In this document: positions 9,342 through 20,930 of the stretch, one piece after another
Position numbering within the stretch: position 1 is the stretch's first letter
Layout: every line of letters begins with the position of its first letter
NCBI GenBank assembly: GCA_022432975.1
Contig: CM039509.1
Coordinates: 13,245,860-13,309,859 of the forward strand
Reading direction: 5' to 3'
DNA from: Begonia masoniana
Lineage: Eukaryota > Streptophyta > Magnoliopsida > Cucurbitales > Begoniaceae
DNA: 64,000 bases
The notes under the pieces: generated by a model
The model's database searches: none
The model's input: the letters and a program-made list of their open reading frames with translations, nothing else
What the model was told of the DNA's origin: nothing
Translations under genes and position numbers: made by a program

Positions 9342-11839
9342 TGTAACGCCCCCGAACCCGACTCGGCTCAGTGCGCTACTTTGCTAAGCTATCCTGCGTT
9401 TAAAACGACGTTTAAAATAATTTTTGATAAAATTTTGACTCGGTTTTCAGGTTTTATGAACCCTCGAAAAATGTCGGTAAACGTGCGTGAAATACGTTTA
9501 AAATACGTCGAAAAATGTCGGGTCAAAACATAGTAGAAATAGCGCGCCCAACGCCCGATCGATCGCGCCCAGCGCCCGATCAATCGGGCCTCCTAGGGTC
9601 TTTTCGGCCAAAAATGCATTTTTTTTCACTTTTTTTCAACTTTCCTCACTTTTCTTCATTTTTCATTGAGCCAAACACCTCCAAAAATTCTAAAATTTTT
9701 ACCACATGATCCCAACACCCTTAACTCCGTGTCCCGTAAAAATCTTGAAAAATCAACTTAAAACGATAATCAAGAAAAATAGAGAAACTAAAACTGACGT
9801 CGTTTGTTTTAAAACCAAAACGAGCGGTATAACGCCTAAAATTCTATAAACCAAACCTGAAACCAAACCAGAAATCAAAGTAGTTTAAAATTCCAAATAT
9901 GTGCAACCACTATCCAACAACACAACTGACTCGTAAACGTCCAAAATAGCTAAGAAAACATTTACAACACAACATACCAAATCTCTCCACTTTTCTAACT
10001 TTTCTCCAAGCAAATCCTTTCCAAAATACTTATAAAAATATTCTACATCAAACTCCCACAAAATACCCGAGGAAGTGGTCGCGACACCCCGACAATAGCC
10101 CGCACTGGCATACTCCATGCATCACCAACTGCTGCCTAGTCCTGACCTGTCTCCTCTACCTCACCTGTGTAAAACTCGTGACCTACACCATAGAACACAA
10201 AAAGTAAACCTAACGCTTAGAAAGTAGGGAAATAATACACAGTACATAAACGCATGCTCGACTCAACCCTAACATGCAGTTTCTACACACTCTGTTGTAT
10301 TCATTTCATTCTGGTTGCATTTATCTTTCACTTGCGTGTGAATCAAGTAGGCACACGCCCCAACACAATCCAGGACGGCCACACCTTGACCCACGGAGCA
10401 AGATCGGAGGCACACATCCTAAACAATTCGGGACGGCCATACCGAATCTCCTCCCATCGACCGTAGAATTCTCAATGTGCCTTCAAGCACGAACAGGTCG
10501 AGGCATTCATACGTCTGACACGTTACGTAATTTAGCATAGCATCTCTAAAGAATCCCTCTCGGGGTGCTCCAACGAGCCACTTGCCCGACGAGGCTGTTC
10601 TACTCGAGACCAAATTGCATATCCATTTTCTTTATCTTACATTTCATTCTCACCAATCAAACATGCCAAACACATGGTTTCGTAGTTAGAAACAATGGTG
10701 CATGTCACACAATGCTCGACTCAAAACAAAACACAACAAGCATGCAAACAATCCCCACCGTTCCATGGTGTAGGCCCGAAGGGAACGAAACATGCATCCA
10801 CTACTTACCTGATTGCTCCAGAAAAGTTCTGTCACTTCGTCCAACCGAACTACTCGCTCGATTACCTAACAAATAAGGAAAATTCACTTAGTAACAAACT
10901 AAGGGATTCTAAAGAAATCAACTAAACCAAACTAACACTAACTTTTCAACCTAACTCTTTAAATCCGATTTTTACTACAATTTATACCGTCCAAGTTCAA
11001 ACGGCCATAACTTTCTCGTTTTTCAACAGATTTCGACGTGCCACCCCAATTCGTAAACCTCTACACGTCTACTACCCATTGAAATCCTCAAATTAACCAA
11101 ACAACCAACTTGGCCGAACCAAAAATGCAAAAACAGAACCGGCACACTTTGAGTTAAAAACTGATTTTTCGCAACTTACTTCCAATCTTCCATTTCTCTC
11201 TAAAAACCACCTAAATTAATCCATTCAACAACTAAAACATCAAATTTGGAAAGAAAACACTCCTTTGAAACAAAAAATTCGGACTCCATGGTTAGGGTTT
11301 TTCAAACCCTAACCAAACTCTTCAAAATCACCTCAAAAACACCAAAAATCAACCTCTTAATGTATAAAACTAAAAACCCCACTAAATTTACGTCAAAATC
11401 CTTGAAGAAACTTGATGTATTGAAGGAGAGGAGGCCTCTAATGGTGGCTGGTCTTTCATAATGGAGAAGGAGGAAGAAGATGAATGAAAGTTAAAATTTA
11501 CCTTTTTAACTTAACAATTTCCACTTTTTGTTTTTGCCGCAATTCTTTCTTAATTTATAAATCTTCCTCATTCAATCCTTTCTCCTTTCCTTCATTAATC
11601 CAACGTGGTTCACTCTCTAAACCACCTCTTCCATTTAATTTTTCCCAAGTTTTATTTCACCTAATTAACTAACATTCTATTGGTTAAAAAAGTTTGACTT
11701 TTCAACACTTTGAATTCAACCATAAGACTTAACTTTAATTTACACTAACACTTAACATTAACTACCCTAACCATAATAAACTCTCATGATACTTCTAACC
11801 TAGGGCTACGTACGTAATAGAAATTTTTCAGGTATTACA
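9342..11839 (-). repeat. 3' LTR of chromovirus F
   Basis: 2498 bp. As read on the plus strand it begins TGTAACGCCC and ends GGTATTACA. From about 9850 to 11800 it is nearly identical to the other LTR. The first 500 bp on the plus strand are clearly more diverged and about 74 bp shorter. It contains the structured intron at 10183-10808 (minus). Confidence 0.93.
10183..10808 (-). other. Intron 2 of the F 3' LTR, with complementary ends
   Basis: Minus strand: donor CAG|GTAAGT, acceptor GTGTAG|GTCACG, 626 bp. The arms at 10759-10774 and 10182-10197 pair over 16 consecutive positions with two G-U pairs. The branch-site hairpin is at 10205-10219 (TAAGC/GTTTA, with one G-U). The mini-exon is 10809-10865. 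Confidence 0.6.
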
Positions 11840-11853
11840 ATCCACCCTCCTTA

Positions 11854-12296
11854 CAAAAATTTTATCCTCAAAATTTACGTACCTGAAGAGTTCAGGATAG
11901 CGCTCCATCATATCCTGTTGACGCCAACGTTGCCTCCTCAACGTTGTGGTTATGCCACAACACCTTTACCAGTGGAATGTCCTTATTGCGCAACTTCTTC
12001 ACGGCATAATCCAAAATCTCCACTGGTTTCTCCTCGTAGGATAACGTAGGCTACACCTCGATCTCCTGCTGCAACACTACGTGCGAAGGATCTCTTAAAC
12101 ACTTCCATAGCATCGAGACGTGAAATACATTGTGCACTCCCTCCATCAAAGAAGGTAGCTCCAACTGATACGCTGTCTTTCCCACTCGCTTCACAATCGG
12201 GAATGGACCAACATATCTTGGATTCAGCTTACCCCGCTTCCCGAATCTCATCACACCTTTAAATGGCGAGATCTTCAGAAAAACCTTATCTCTCAC
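11854..12296 (-). pseudogene. Integrase C-terminus and chromodomain of F
   Basis: The 81-codon frame 12051-12296 has the integrase C-terminal pattern of Ty3 elements (GKLNPRYVGPF, then YQLELP and NVFHVSML). A stop ends it. The continuation at about 11880-12050, in and out of frame, keeps chromodomain features (EILDYAVKKLRNK, then VKVLWHN). The chromodomain of such elements is thought to guide integration to marked chromatin. The domain is interrupted by a stop and a frameshift, so it is non-functional here. Confidence 0.8.
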
Positions 12297-12384
12297 TTCA
12301 AATTCCCGCTCACGCCTTCTACCATCAGCATAGCTCTTCTGGCGACTCTGAGCTGTCAGAATGCGTTGCCGAATAAATTTGATC

Positions 12385-12786
12385 TTATCTGTAGTTTGCT
12401 GTACAATCTCCTAGGCCAATCAAACTAGATTCTCCAACCTCGTCCCAATAAAGAGGCGATCTGCATTTACTTCCGTAAAGAACCTCGTATGGAGCCATTC
12501 CAATAGTATCCTGATAACTATTGTTATACGAGAACTCCACCAAAGGTAGATACCTACTCCAAGAACCCTGAAACTCCAGCACACAAGCTCGGAGCATATC
12601 CTCAAGAATCTGAATAGTCCGCTCAGATTGTCCGTCCGTCTGAGGATGAAAAGCAGTGCTGAAGTTCAACCGAGTCCCCATTACCGTATGCAAACTCTTC
12701 CAAAACTTGGAGGTGAACCTCGGGTCCCTGTCCGATACAATAGCAATAGGTACACCATGTAATCTCAAAATCTCCTGAATGTACAA
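12385..12786 (-). pseudogene. Integrase catalytic core of F, distal part
   Basis: 133 codons. They contain the second acidic motif context SDRDPRF and the region around the third acid (HPQTDGQSERT), followed by the typical YNNSYQ and APYEVLYG motifs. It is separated from the upstream pol frame by a single in-frame stop (TAG) at 12787-12789. A frameshift near 12385 separates it from the C-terminal part. Confidence 0.9.
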
Positions 12787-14646
12787 CTAAGCAAACTGAT
12801 CCATACTATACGTCATCTTCACCAGCAGAAAATGGGCTGACTTAGTCAAACGATCCACAATCACCCATATGCCATCAAAACCTTTCGTCGTCCTAGGCAA
12901 TCCGACAACGAAATCCAATGAAATCTGGTCCCATTTCCATTCGGGAATCGACAAAGGCTGCAACTTCCCAGCAGGTCTCTGATGCTCTGCCTTAACCTGC
13001 TGACAGACCAAGCACGTCTCCACAAATTCAGCCACTGACTTTTTCATACTAGGCCACCAATAATGCTGTTTGAGGTCCCTGTATATCTTCATACTACCTG
13101 GGTGAACAGAAAACCTCGACGAATGAGCTTCAGTTAAGATCTTCTTCTGAAGCTGCTCATTGCTTGGAACATACCATCGATTTCGGAACTTCAGAATACC
13201 ATCATCTGAGTAGCTAAACTCAGTCCAATCATCAGACACCATACTCAGCTTAAATTTATTGGACTCCGAATCTTCTTGTTGAGCTTCACGAATCTTTTCC
13301 AAAATTGTAGGCTTCAAAGATAAGTCTGATAGCACAGCTATCAAATTTGAAACCAACTCCAAATCAAACCTCTGAACCTCAGATCTCAAGGCCACAGACA
13401 TACCAGCCTCCAAAGCTGAAACTGAAGTTGATACACGGCTTAAGGCATCTGCTACCACATTGGCCTTACCGGGGTGGTATTTAATCTCCAGATCATAGTC
13501 CTTCACGAACTCTAACCACCGCCGTTGCCTCATATTCAACTCTTTTTGAGTGAAGATATACTTCAGACTTTTATGATCTGAATATACCTCGCACTGCTGA
13601 CCATAAAGGTAATATCTCCAGATCTTCAAAGCAAAGACCACAGCAGCTAACTCCAAATCATGGGTCGGATAATTCTTCTCATAGAACTTCAACTGCCTGG
13701 AAGCGTACGATATCACCTTATCATTCTGCATAAGCACGCAACCCAACCCAACAATTCTCAGATGCTCTTTATGCTCCTCCTCATCACGGGAATAAACTAG
13801 AATATGGTCGATAAACACAATCACAAATTTATCGAGATACTCCTGGAACACCCGATTCATCAAGTCCATGAATGCCGCTGGAGCATTCGTAAAACCAAAC
13901 GACATAACCAGGAACTCATAATGTCCATACTGAGTCTGGAAAGCCGTCTTTGGGATATCCTGCGATCTGACCTTCAACTGGTAATACCCCGATCTCAGAT
14001 CAATCTTAGAAAATATTCGGGCTCCCTGAAGCTGATCAAATAGGTCATCAATCCTTAGCAACAGATACTTATTCTTAACCGTTAGCTTGTTCAACTCCTG
14101 GTAATCAACACACATTCGAAGTGACCCGTCCTTCTTTTTCACAAAAAATACGGGCGCTCCCCAAGGCGAGAAACTAGGGCGTATAAAGCCCTTGTCAACC
14201 AGTTCCTCCAACTGCTTCTTCAATTCTTTCAATTCAAGAGGAGCCAACCAGTAAGGATTCTTTGACACAAGCTCAGCTCCAGGATAAGTATCAATTACAA
14301 ACTCGATTTCCCGGTCCGGAGGTAGACCAGGCAAATCATCCAGGAACACCTCGGGAAACTCACGAACAACTAAGACATCCTGAGATTTCACTTCTACCAA
14401 AGAATGGACATTTACAACAGTTGCAAGAAAACAAATAAACTCACCCTTAACAGATTCCCGAGCATCCATCATTGAAAGCTTTTGTACCTGTCTCAAAGAC
14501 TGTAGTGTAAGCTTCTCACCGTCCAGAGGATGAAAATTAACTATTCTTGCTCGGCAGTCAATCGTGGCATGGTGTCGAAACAGCCAATCCATACCAAGTA
14601 TAACATCATACCCGGTTATCCCCATTACAATCAAATCAGCAGACAA
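12787..14646 (-). pseudogene. Pol of F: protease end, RT, RNase H and integrase start, with an internal deletion
   Basis: 619 codons. Recognisable parts in order: the end of the protease domain ([15 protein letters not shown], near residue 10); RT fingers ([15 protein letters not shown]) and palm ([12 protein letters not shown]); an RT active site reading FIDH where FIDD is expected (His codon 13804-13806); then KEHLRIV joined directly to GLGCVLMQ near 13752. Roughly 130 residues usually between these two motifs are missing. They cover the RT thumb, the connection and the start of RNase H. RNase H resumes ([13 protein letters not shown]) and is followed by the integrase HHCC finger (H...H...CLVCQQ) and the first catalytic Asp region. 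The frame ends at a stop before the rest of integrase. Both the deletion and the Asp-to-His change abolish RT. Confidence 0.94.
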
Positions 14647-14660
14647 TATCCTTCTTCCAA

Positions 14661-14975
14661 CTATATCAAACTATTGAATACCATCTGATCTGAATGTAGA
14701 CACTCACCAGAAGGTAGCTTCACATCATAAAAACATCCAGCTGGATTAACTTCCATCTGGACTTTCACCACAAAAGCTAGCGCTATGAACGAATAGGATG
14801 CACCTGAGTCTATCAAAGTAAAAGCAGGCACTGCGTTAACAAACACGGTACCTGAAATCACTGCAGGACGGTCTTCACTGTCAGGCTCGATCATAGCAAA
14901 AATCTGGGCATTGCCTTGACTGGTCCTTTCTTCGCTGCAGGGCAATCCTTCGCCATGTGACCAGGTTCGTTGCAA
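14661..14975 (-). pseudogene. Aspartic protease of F
   Basis: The frame contains the retropepsin active-site motif FTLIDSGASYSFIA. It overlaps the end of the gag frame in another phase, so a frameshift lies near 14900. A stop and second shift near 14650-14660 separate it from pol. Confidence 0.9.
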
Positions 14976-15442
14976 TTATAACATCGATTAACTTTAGGCT
15001 TCGGGCAGTCTCGAAACAGATGGTCGGACTCAAAACAATTGAAACATTTGCCGTCGTACTGTCCACATTCTCCCGGGTGAGACTTCAAACATTTCGGACA
15101 CTGTGGAAACAATTTCTTCTGTTGTAGCAGCGGCTTCTTGCCACCCCTTTGATCTTTCAAATTGCCTCCTGGTCGTTTAGTACCCTGGAACTGAGAAGAC
15201 GATCCTCCTCGGCTAAACTGGGCTGTAATATCCTTAAACATCCTCTTCGGAGCCTCAGCAGGTTTAAGAATTTTATCAGCAGTTGCCTCTACTTCTAAAG
15301 CCTTGGCTGTCACTCGAGTAAATGGTATTCCATCAATTGCGAATGTCTTCACCAGCATCTCAATTTCTGGCTTCAAACCCTGCACAAACTGAAATATTTT
15401 ATCTTCCTCTCTGCTGACCAGATGGCTGGCAAATCGGGACAA
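14891..15442 (-). pseudogene. Gag of F, C-terminal part with zinc knuckles
   Basis: 183 codons with two CCHC-type fingers, CFNCFESDHLFRDC and CYNCNEPGHMAKDC, preceded by a basic, Gly/Ser-rich stretch. It binds element RNA in functional relatives. A stop codon at 15452-15454 separates it from the N-terminal part. The last residues are out of frame relative to the protease. Confidence 0.92.
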
Positions 15443-15454
15443 AGATTCAAACTG

Positions 15455-16090
15455 CTAAATGTATTCTCCTACTGATCCTGTCTGTTTTAATGCCATGAAA
15501 TCCAATCTCTTTGCAGCTTGGACTGTCTGGTTGTAATATTTTTCATAAAATAACTCCTTAAATTCTTCCCAAGTCATGCTCTGAATATCAGTTGTAGCCT
15601 TTACTGTTGCCCACCAGCTTTGGGCACCATTAGACAGGTGGAAAGTAGCACATTTTACTTTATTTTCTTCTTCCACCTCCGCAACATTAAACATGTTCTC
15701 AACAGTACATATCCAACTTTCAGCCGTTGTCGGGTCCGTTAAACGTCCTTCAAATGCCCGAGGCTTTAACCTCCTAAATCGTTCTCCACTGGAGCCCACT
15801 CTAGAGCTGGACCCCGCTGCCAAATTTCCCAATAGCCCTTGATTCATAAAAATGCTCAACAACTGCGATTGCACATTCAATAAATCCCTGAGTTGCTTAT
15901 TAGGGTCTTCAGGTTGCTCAGGTTCATTTGGTTCATTCCTAGGTCGTCCGGGTCGTTTTGGTCGTCCTGGGTTTCTTGGCATTTTGAATTCAATTCCTGA
16001 AAATGTTAGAACATCTAATCTTAGAAAAGAACTAACTAAAAATAAAGAAATACTTACAGTCGGTAAAGCACGTTGCATGGCGGCTGGCAT
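15455..16090 (-). pseudogene. Gag of F, N-terminal part
   Basis: The likely start is the Met at about 15982 (MPRNPGRPKRPGRPR, a basic Pro/Gly-rich leader). The upstream Met at 16090 is also open. The retrotransposon gag domain follows (AESWICTVENMFNVAEV, then AQSWWATVKA and TWEEFKELFYEKYY). It ends at an in-frame TAG. Confidence 0.9.
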
Positions 16091-16127
16091 TGTCGGATAA
16101 TCCTTTGAACGACTCGACCACTTTTTT

Positions 16128-16139
16128 GCTCTGATACCA
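16128..16139 (-). other. Primer-binding site of F (initiator tRNA-Met)
   Basis: On the minus strand TGGTATCAGAGC, complementary to the 3' end of plant initiator tRNA-Met, three bases from the LTR edge. Confidence 0.93.
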
Positions 16140-16142
16140 ACT

Positions 16143-18714
16143 TGTAACGCCCCCGAACCCGACCCGGCTCAGTGCGCTACTTTGCTAAGCTATCCCGCGT
16201 TTAAAACGACGTTTAAAATAATTTTCGATAAAATTTTGACTCGGTTTTTGGATTTTTTGAATCCTCAAAAAATGTCAGAAAACGTGCGTGAAATACGTTT
16301 AAAATACGTCGAAAAATGTCGGGTCAAAACATAGTAGAAATAGGAATTTAAAATTTTTTTTTTTTCAAAAGGGTGCTAGGCGTGCTCGTTATGCGCTGCG
16401 CACGCCAGGGCGTCGCGCGCGCCTGCGTGCGCCTGCACGCCCAGCGCCCGATCGATCGGGCCTCCTCGGGTCTTTTCGACCAAAAATGCATTTTTTTTAC
16501 TTTTTTTCAACTTTCCTCACTTTTCTTCATTTTTTCATTGAGCCAAACACCTCCAAAAATTCTAAAATTTTTACCACATGATCCCGACACCCTTATATCC
16601 GTGTCCCGTAAAAATCTTGAAAAACTGACTTAAAATGGTAATAAAGAAAAATAGAGAAACTAAAATTGACGTCGTTTGTTTTAAAACCAAAATGAGCGGC
16701 ATAACGCCTAAAATTCTATAAACCAAAACTTGAAACCAAAACCGGAAATCAAACTAGTTTAAAATTCCAAATATGTGCAACCACTATCCAACAACACAAC
16801 CGACTCGTAAACGTCCAAAATAGCTAAGAAAATATTTACAGCACAACATGCCAAATCTCTCCACTTTTCTAACTTTTCTCCAAGCAAATCCTTTCCAAAA
16901 TACTTATAAAAATATTCTACATCAAACTCCCACAAAATACCCGAGGAAGTGGTCGTGACACCCCGACAATAGCCCGCACTGGCATACTCCATGCATCACC
17001 AACTGCTGCCTAGTCCTGACCTGTCTCCTCTACCTCACCTGTGTAAAACTCGTGACCTACACCATAGAACACAAAAAGTAAACCTAACGCTTAGAAAGTA
17101 GGGAAATAATACACAGTACATAAACGCATGCTCGACTCAACCCTAACATGCAGTTTCTACACACTCTGTTGTATTCATTTCATTCTGGTTGCATTTATCT
17201 TTCACTTGCGTGTGAATCAAGTAGGCACACGCCCCAACACAATCCAGGACGGCCACACCTTGACCCACGGAGCAAGATCGGAGGCACACATCCTAAACAA
17301 TTCGGGACGGCCATACCGAATCTCCTCCCATCGACCGTAGAATTCTCAATGTGCCTTCAAGCACGAACAGGTCGAGGCATTCATACGTCTGACACATTAC
17401 GTAATTTAGCATAGCATCTCTAAAGAATCCCTCTCGGGGTGCTCCAACGAGCCACTTGCCCAACGAGGCTGTTCTACTGGAGACCAAGTTGCATATCCAT
17501 TTTCTTTATCTTACATTTCATTCTCACCAATCAAACATGCCAAACACATGGTTTCGTAGTTAGAAACAATGGTGCATGTCACACAATGCTCGACCCAAAA
17601 CAAAACACAACAAGCATGCAAACAATCCCCACCGTTCCATGGTGTAGGCCCGAAGGGAACAAAACATGCATCCACTACTTACCTGATTGCTCCAGAAAAG
17701 TTCTGTCACTTCGTCCAACCAAACTACTCGCTCGATTACCTAACAAATAAGGAAAATTCACTTAGTAACAAACTAAGGGATTCTAAAGAAATCAACTAAA
17801 CCAAACTAACACTAACTTTTCAACCTAATTCTTTAAATCCGATTTTTACTACAATTTATACCGTCCAAGTTCAAACGGCCATAACTTTCTCGTTTTTCAA
17901 CAGATTTCGACGTGCCACCCCAATTCGTAAACCTCTACACGTCTACTACCCATTGAAATCCTCAAATTAACCAAACAACCAACTTGGCCGAACCAAAAAT
18001 GCAAAAACAGAACCGGCACACTTTGAGTTAAAAACTGATTTTTCGCAACTTACTTCCAATCTTCCATTTCTCTCTAAAAACCACCTAAATTAATCCATTC
18101 AACAACTAAAACATCAAATTTGGAAAGAAAACACTCCTTTGAAACCAAAAATTCGGACTCCATGGTTAGGGTTTTTCAAACCCTAACCAAACTCTTCAAA
18201 ATCACCTCAAAAACACCAAAAATCAACCTCTTAATGTATAAAACTAAAAACCCCACTAAATTTACGTCAAAATCCTTGAAGAAACTTGATGTATTGAAGG
18301 AGAGGAGGCCTCTAATGGTGGCTGGTCTTTCACAATGGAGAAGGAGGAAGAAGATGAATGAAAGTTAAAATTTTACCTTTTTAACTTAACAATTTCCACT
18401 TTTTGTTTTTGCCGCAATTCTTTCTTTATTTATAAATCTTCCTCCTTCAATCCTTTCTCCTTTCCTTCATTAATCCAACGTGGTTCACTCTCTAAACCAC
18501 CTCTTCCATTTAATTTTTCCCAAGTTTTATTTCATCTAATTAACTAACATTCTATTGGTTCAAAAAGTTTGACTTTTCAACACTTTGAATTCAACCATAA
18601 CACTTAACTTTAATTTACACTAACACTTAACATTAACTACCCTAACCATAATAAACTCTCATGATACTTGTAACCTAGGGCTACGTACGTATTAAAAATT
18701 TTCCGGGTGTTACA
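16143..18714 (-). repeat. 5' LTR of chromovirus F
   Basis: 2572 bp; on the plus strand TGTAACGCCC to CCGGGTGTTACA. Compared with 9342-11839, the first 500-580 bp differ at many sites and include a GC-rich insertion near 16345-16440 (poly-T then cgcacgccagggcg). The remainder is almost identical. The structured intron is at 17057-17682 and the mini-exon at 17683-17739, both on the minus strand. Confidence 0.93.
17057..17682 (-). other. Intron 2 of the F 5' LTR, with complementary ends
   Basis: Same layout as 10183-10808: arms 17633-17648 and 17056-17071, branch-site hairpin 17079-17093. As the 5' LTR, this copy would be the one in the element's own transcript. Confidence 0.6.
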
Positions 18715-19095
18715 ATATTGGTTTAGGATTTTGTGAGAAATTTCTGAATTTGTGAGAAATCTATAAGATTGCTAGATTATTGCCCATTGATGACACATTT
18801 ATTGTTATTTTGGAAGATTGGAGGAATTAATGATGTTTGGTTGTTAGTTAGGGTTAATTTGGGTTATTGGAGGTTGTTGGAAAGCCATTAATGGAGGTTA
18901 AGTAAATGGTGAGCACAATGTGCTAGATGAAATGCCCGAAGGAAGTGATTTAGAGTTTTTGGAAAAATTGTCTTAGCTCGGGGTTTCGTTTAGTTTTGAA
19001 TTTGATGATTTAGAGTCAATATTGATGACGTGTTATGAAAATACCTTAGGTAATCCAAGCTCTCAGGACGGTGCTTGGCATAGCTAGGACGCCAG

Positions 19096-19588
19096 GTAAG
19101 TGAGTGTTAGACTTTCGGCCCTGAAGGCCCTACGTCGTATCGATGTTAGAATTGTGTGTTATGATGATGTTTGATCATAGTGGAGATCTTGGTAAGTCGG
19201 GTAGCCTAGGATAGAGCTTTAGCTATTAGTTAAGAGTATTGTTCGCCTATGGGCTATAGACATTACGACAATGTTAGAAATCGTTTTTGATAAATGTTGT
19301 ATATGTAGATCTTCTCATGCATCATGTTTTACGAAATATGCATACGAACTATTTACGAGCATGCTTTTATGAAAACTGAAATAAAGAACGATAATGAACT
19401 ACAGATGTCATGTGTTCTCACGAGGCAAGGCACGGTTCTTACGGGGCAAGTCATGGTTCTCACGGGGCAAGAATATGGTCTACTAAATAAACGAACATGT
19501 TGTACAAATGTCATGCATCTATGTAAATGTTATATTTAATGCACTCATTACTAAGCATTAGGCTTAATGTGTTTATCGTATGATGTAG
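19096..19588 (+). other. Intron 2 of LTR C, with complementary ends
   Basis: Donor CCAG|GTAAGTG, acceptor GATGTAG|GTGACG, 493 bp. The arms at 19129-19140 and 19578-19589 pair over 12 positions. They include the compensated change CGTC/GATG relative to the CACC/GGTG of A. The branch-site hairpin TAAGC-ATTAG-GCTTA is at 19552-19566. Confidence 0.62.
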
Positions 19589-19719
19589 GTGACGAGAACG
19601 AAGGTGAGGAATATCCTCACGATGATCAAGTTTAGGTGATCGGTTGATGTGCCCCGTGGTCCGTGAACCAATCACAAGTTAAGGCATGTCTCCTAACCAA
19701 TTTTATGGCCTAATATGTT

Positions 19720-20930
19720 TGCTAAGGTTTGTAGGTGACAACCCAGAATGGAAGAGGGAATTTGTCTTCCCTTAAACAAATTTATGTAATTTCTTTTTCT
19801 TAAATTTTTGTGAGGAACTTAGTATTTATTTCCTTAACTTTGTAATTGGCAAACTTTAACCTTGTATTTGTTAGTTTGCTCATTTGTAATAGTCTTTAGG
19901 AAGAGTAGGATCGAACCAAGGCAAGGAGAAGAAGCCGTCCGCTCATTGGAGCTTTCATCGAACAACTGGCATGGAGGAAGGAGGAAAGGCAGCTTGGCTC
20001 GAGTCCATTATCATCAAGCCATGAGGAAGATTAAAACCCATGAGGAGGTTGGCCATACAAGTTTAAATTAAGCCCTTGAGAAAGATAAAGGCCCAAAAGA
20101 AATTAACCCAATTCAACATGAAGAACCAACAATAGCCGCTGGTTCACCCAATCGATTTAGTTCACTCGATTCAGCACCCAACGACTATAAACGGGCAGCT
20201 TTTGCAGCGCTCCTTCTTTCAATTTTTCTTCCTTCCACCCGAAGCTTCTGAAGCTTTTCTCCTTGGTATTTAAGCTTCCTCTCCTCCATTGTAGCTTTCA
20301 ATTTTTTTGTTGAATCAAATATTTGGAAATTTCAGAGTGAAGCTTGTCTTCTCTTGAGCGAGAGAAAAACCGAGAGGTTCTCTGGTGCGCCGGCGCTCTG
20401 CACCTGAAGGCCACCGATTGTTCTGTTGAGCTTGGGCTACTTAGTGGAACTTTTATCCGTCCTTCTCTCCCTCTTTCGAGTTGGGAATCCATGGGAGAAG
20501 GCGGCTGAAATCCCGTTCCCCTCGGTTGAGAATTTTGTCGGCAACGACGAATTCTTTTCCCAGAGCAGGTCATTGCTTCTGGGCCAGCTTAGGGATCCCT
20601 CACATTCCACTCTCACCGTCGGCAGCTTCTGAGGGAGAAGCTTCGTGAATGAATGGCTTTTCTCCCATTGCTGGCAGCTCTTCCCGTGAAGCATCCTCTG
20701 CCTTCGGTGCTCTTCTGTGTCCAAAGGACCGGCATGGGTCCCATCGTTCCTCTAACTGGAAATAACCATCACCCATTTCACTACGCTGCATTTTCCATTT
20801 CACATTTTCCATCCTCTGTCTTCTGCATTTAGTGTCTGTTTTTGGGTGCTCCTTTGAGCACCGATCTGTTGTTTCTTTCTATGTCTTCCGCACGCATGTT
20901 ATTCCCCATTTGCAGACCCGTAGCTTAACA
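19720..20930. other. Unidentified segment inserted in LTR C
   Basis: The neighbours on both sides align with exon 3 of the related LTRs (the 'cgtgg' block near 20940 follows the part ending near 19700), but this segment has no counterpart in B, D or F. It has a TATA-like actataaac at about 20181, a pyrimidine-rich leader after it and small open frames without recognisable domains. It may be a captured gene fragment or another LTR. I found no terminal repeats or duplications. Confidence 0.35.

Larger units (their letters stand above)
9342..18714 (-). mobile_element. Ty3/gypsy chromovirus F, full-length but defective
   Basis: Flanked by the 5-bp duplication ATATT (9337-9341, 18715-18719). LTRs are 9342-11839 and 16143-18714. 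The element reads on the minus strand, so the right LTR is the 5' one. The primer site for initiator tRNA-Met (reverse complement of gctctgatacca, 16128-16139) lies next to it, and a purine-rich tract (complement of atccaccctcctta, 11840-11853) abuts the left LTR. Order on the minus strand: gag with zinc knuckles, protease, RT, RNase H, integrase, chromodomain. The long LTRs and chromodomain suggest the Del/Tekay clade (inference). Pol carries a large deletion, an RT active-site change, stops and frameshifts, so it cannot act alone. Confidence 0.93.

Noticed and set aside
10254..10925. Cluster of 60-100 codon frames, repeated at 17128-17799
   Set aside because: They lie in the F LTRs and overlap the structured intron. 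They are duplicated only because the LTRs are.
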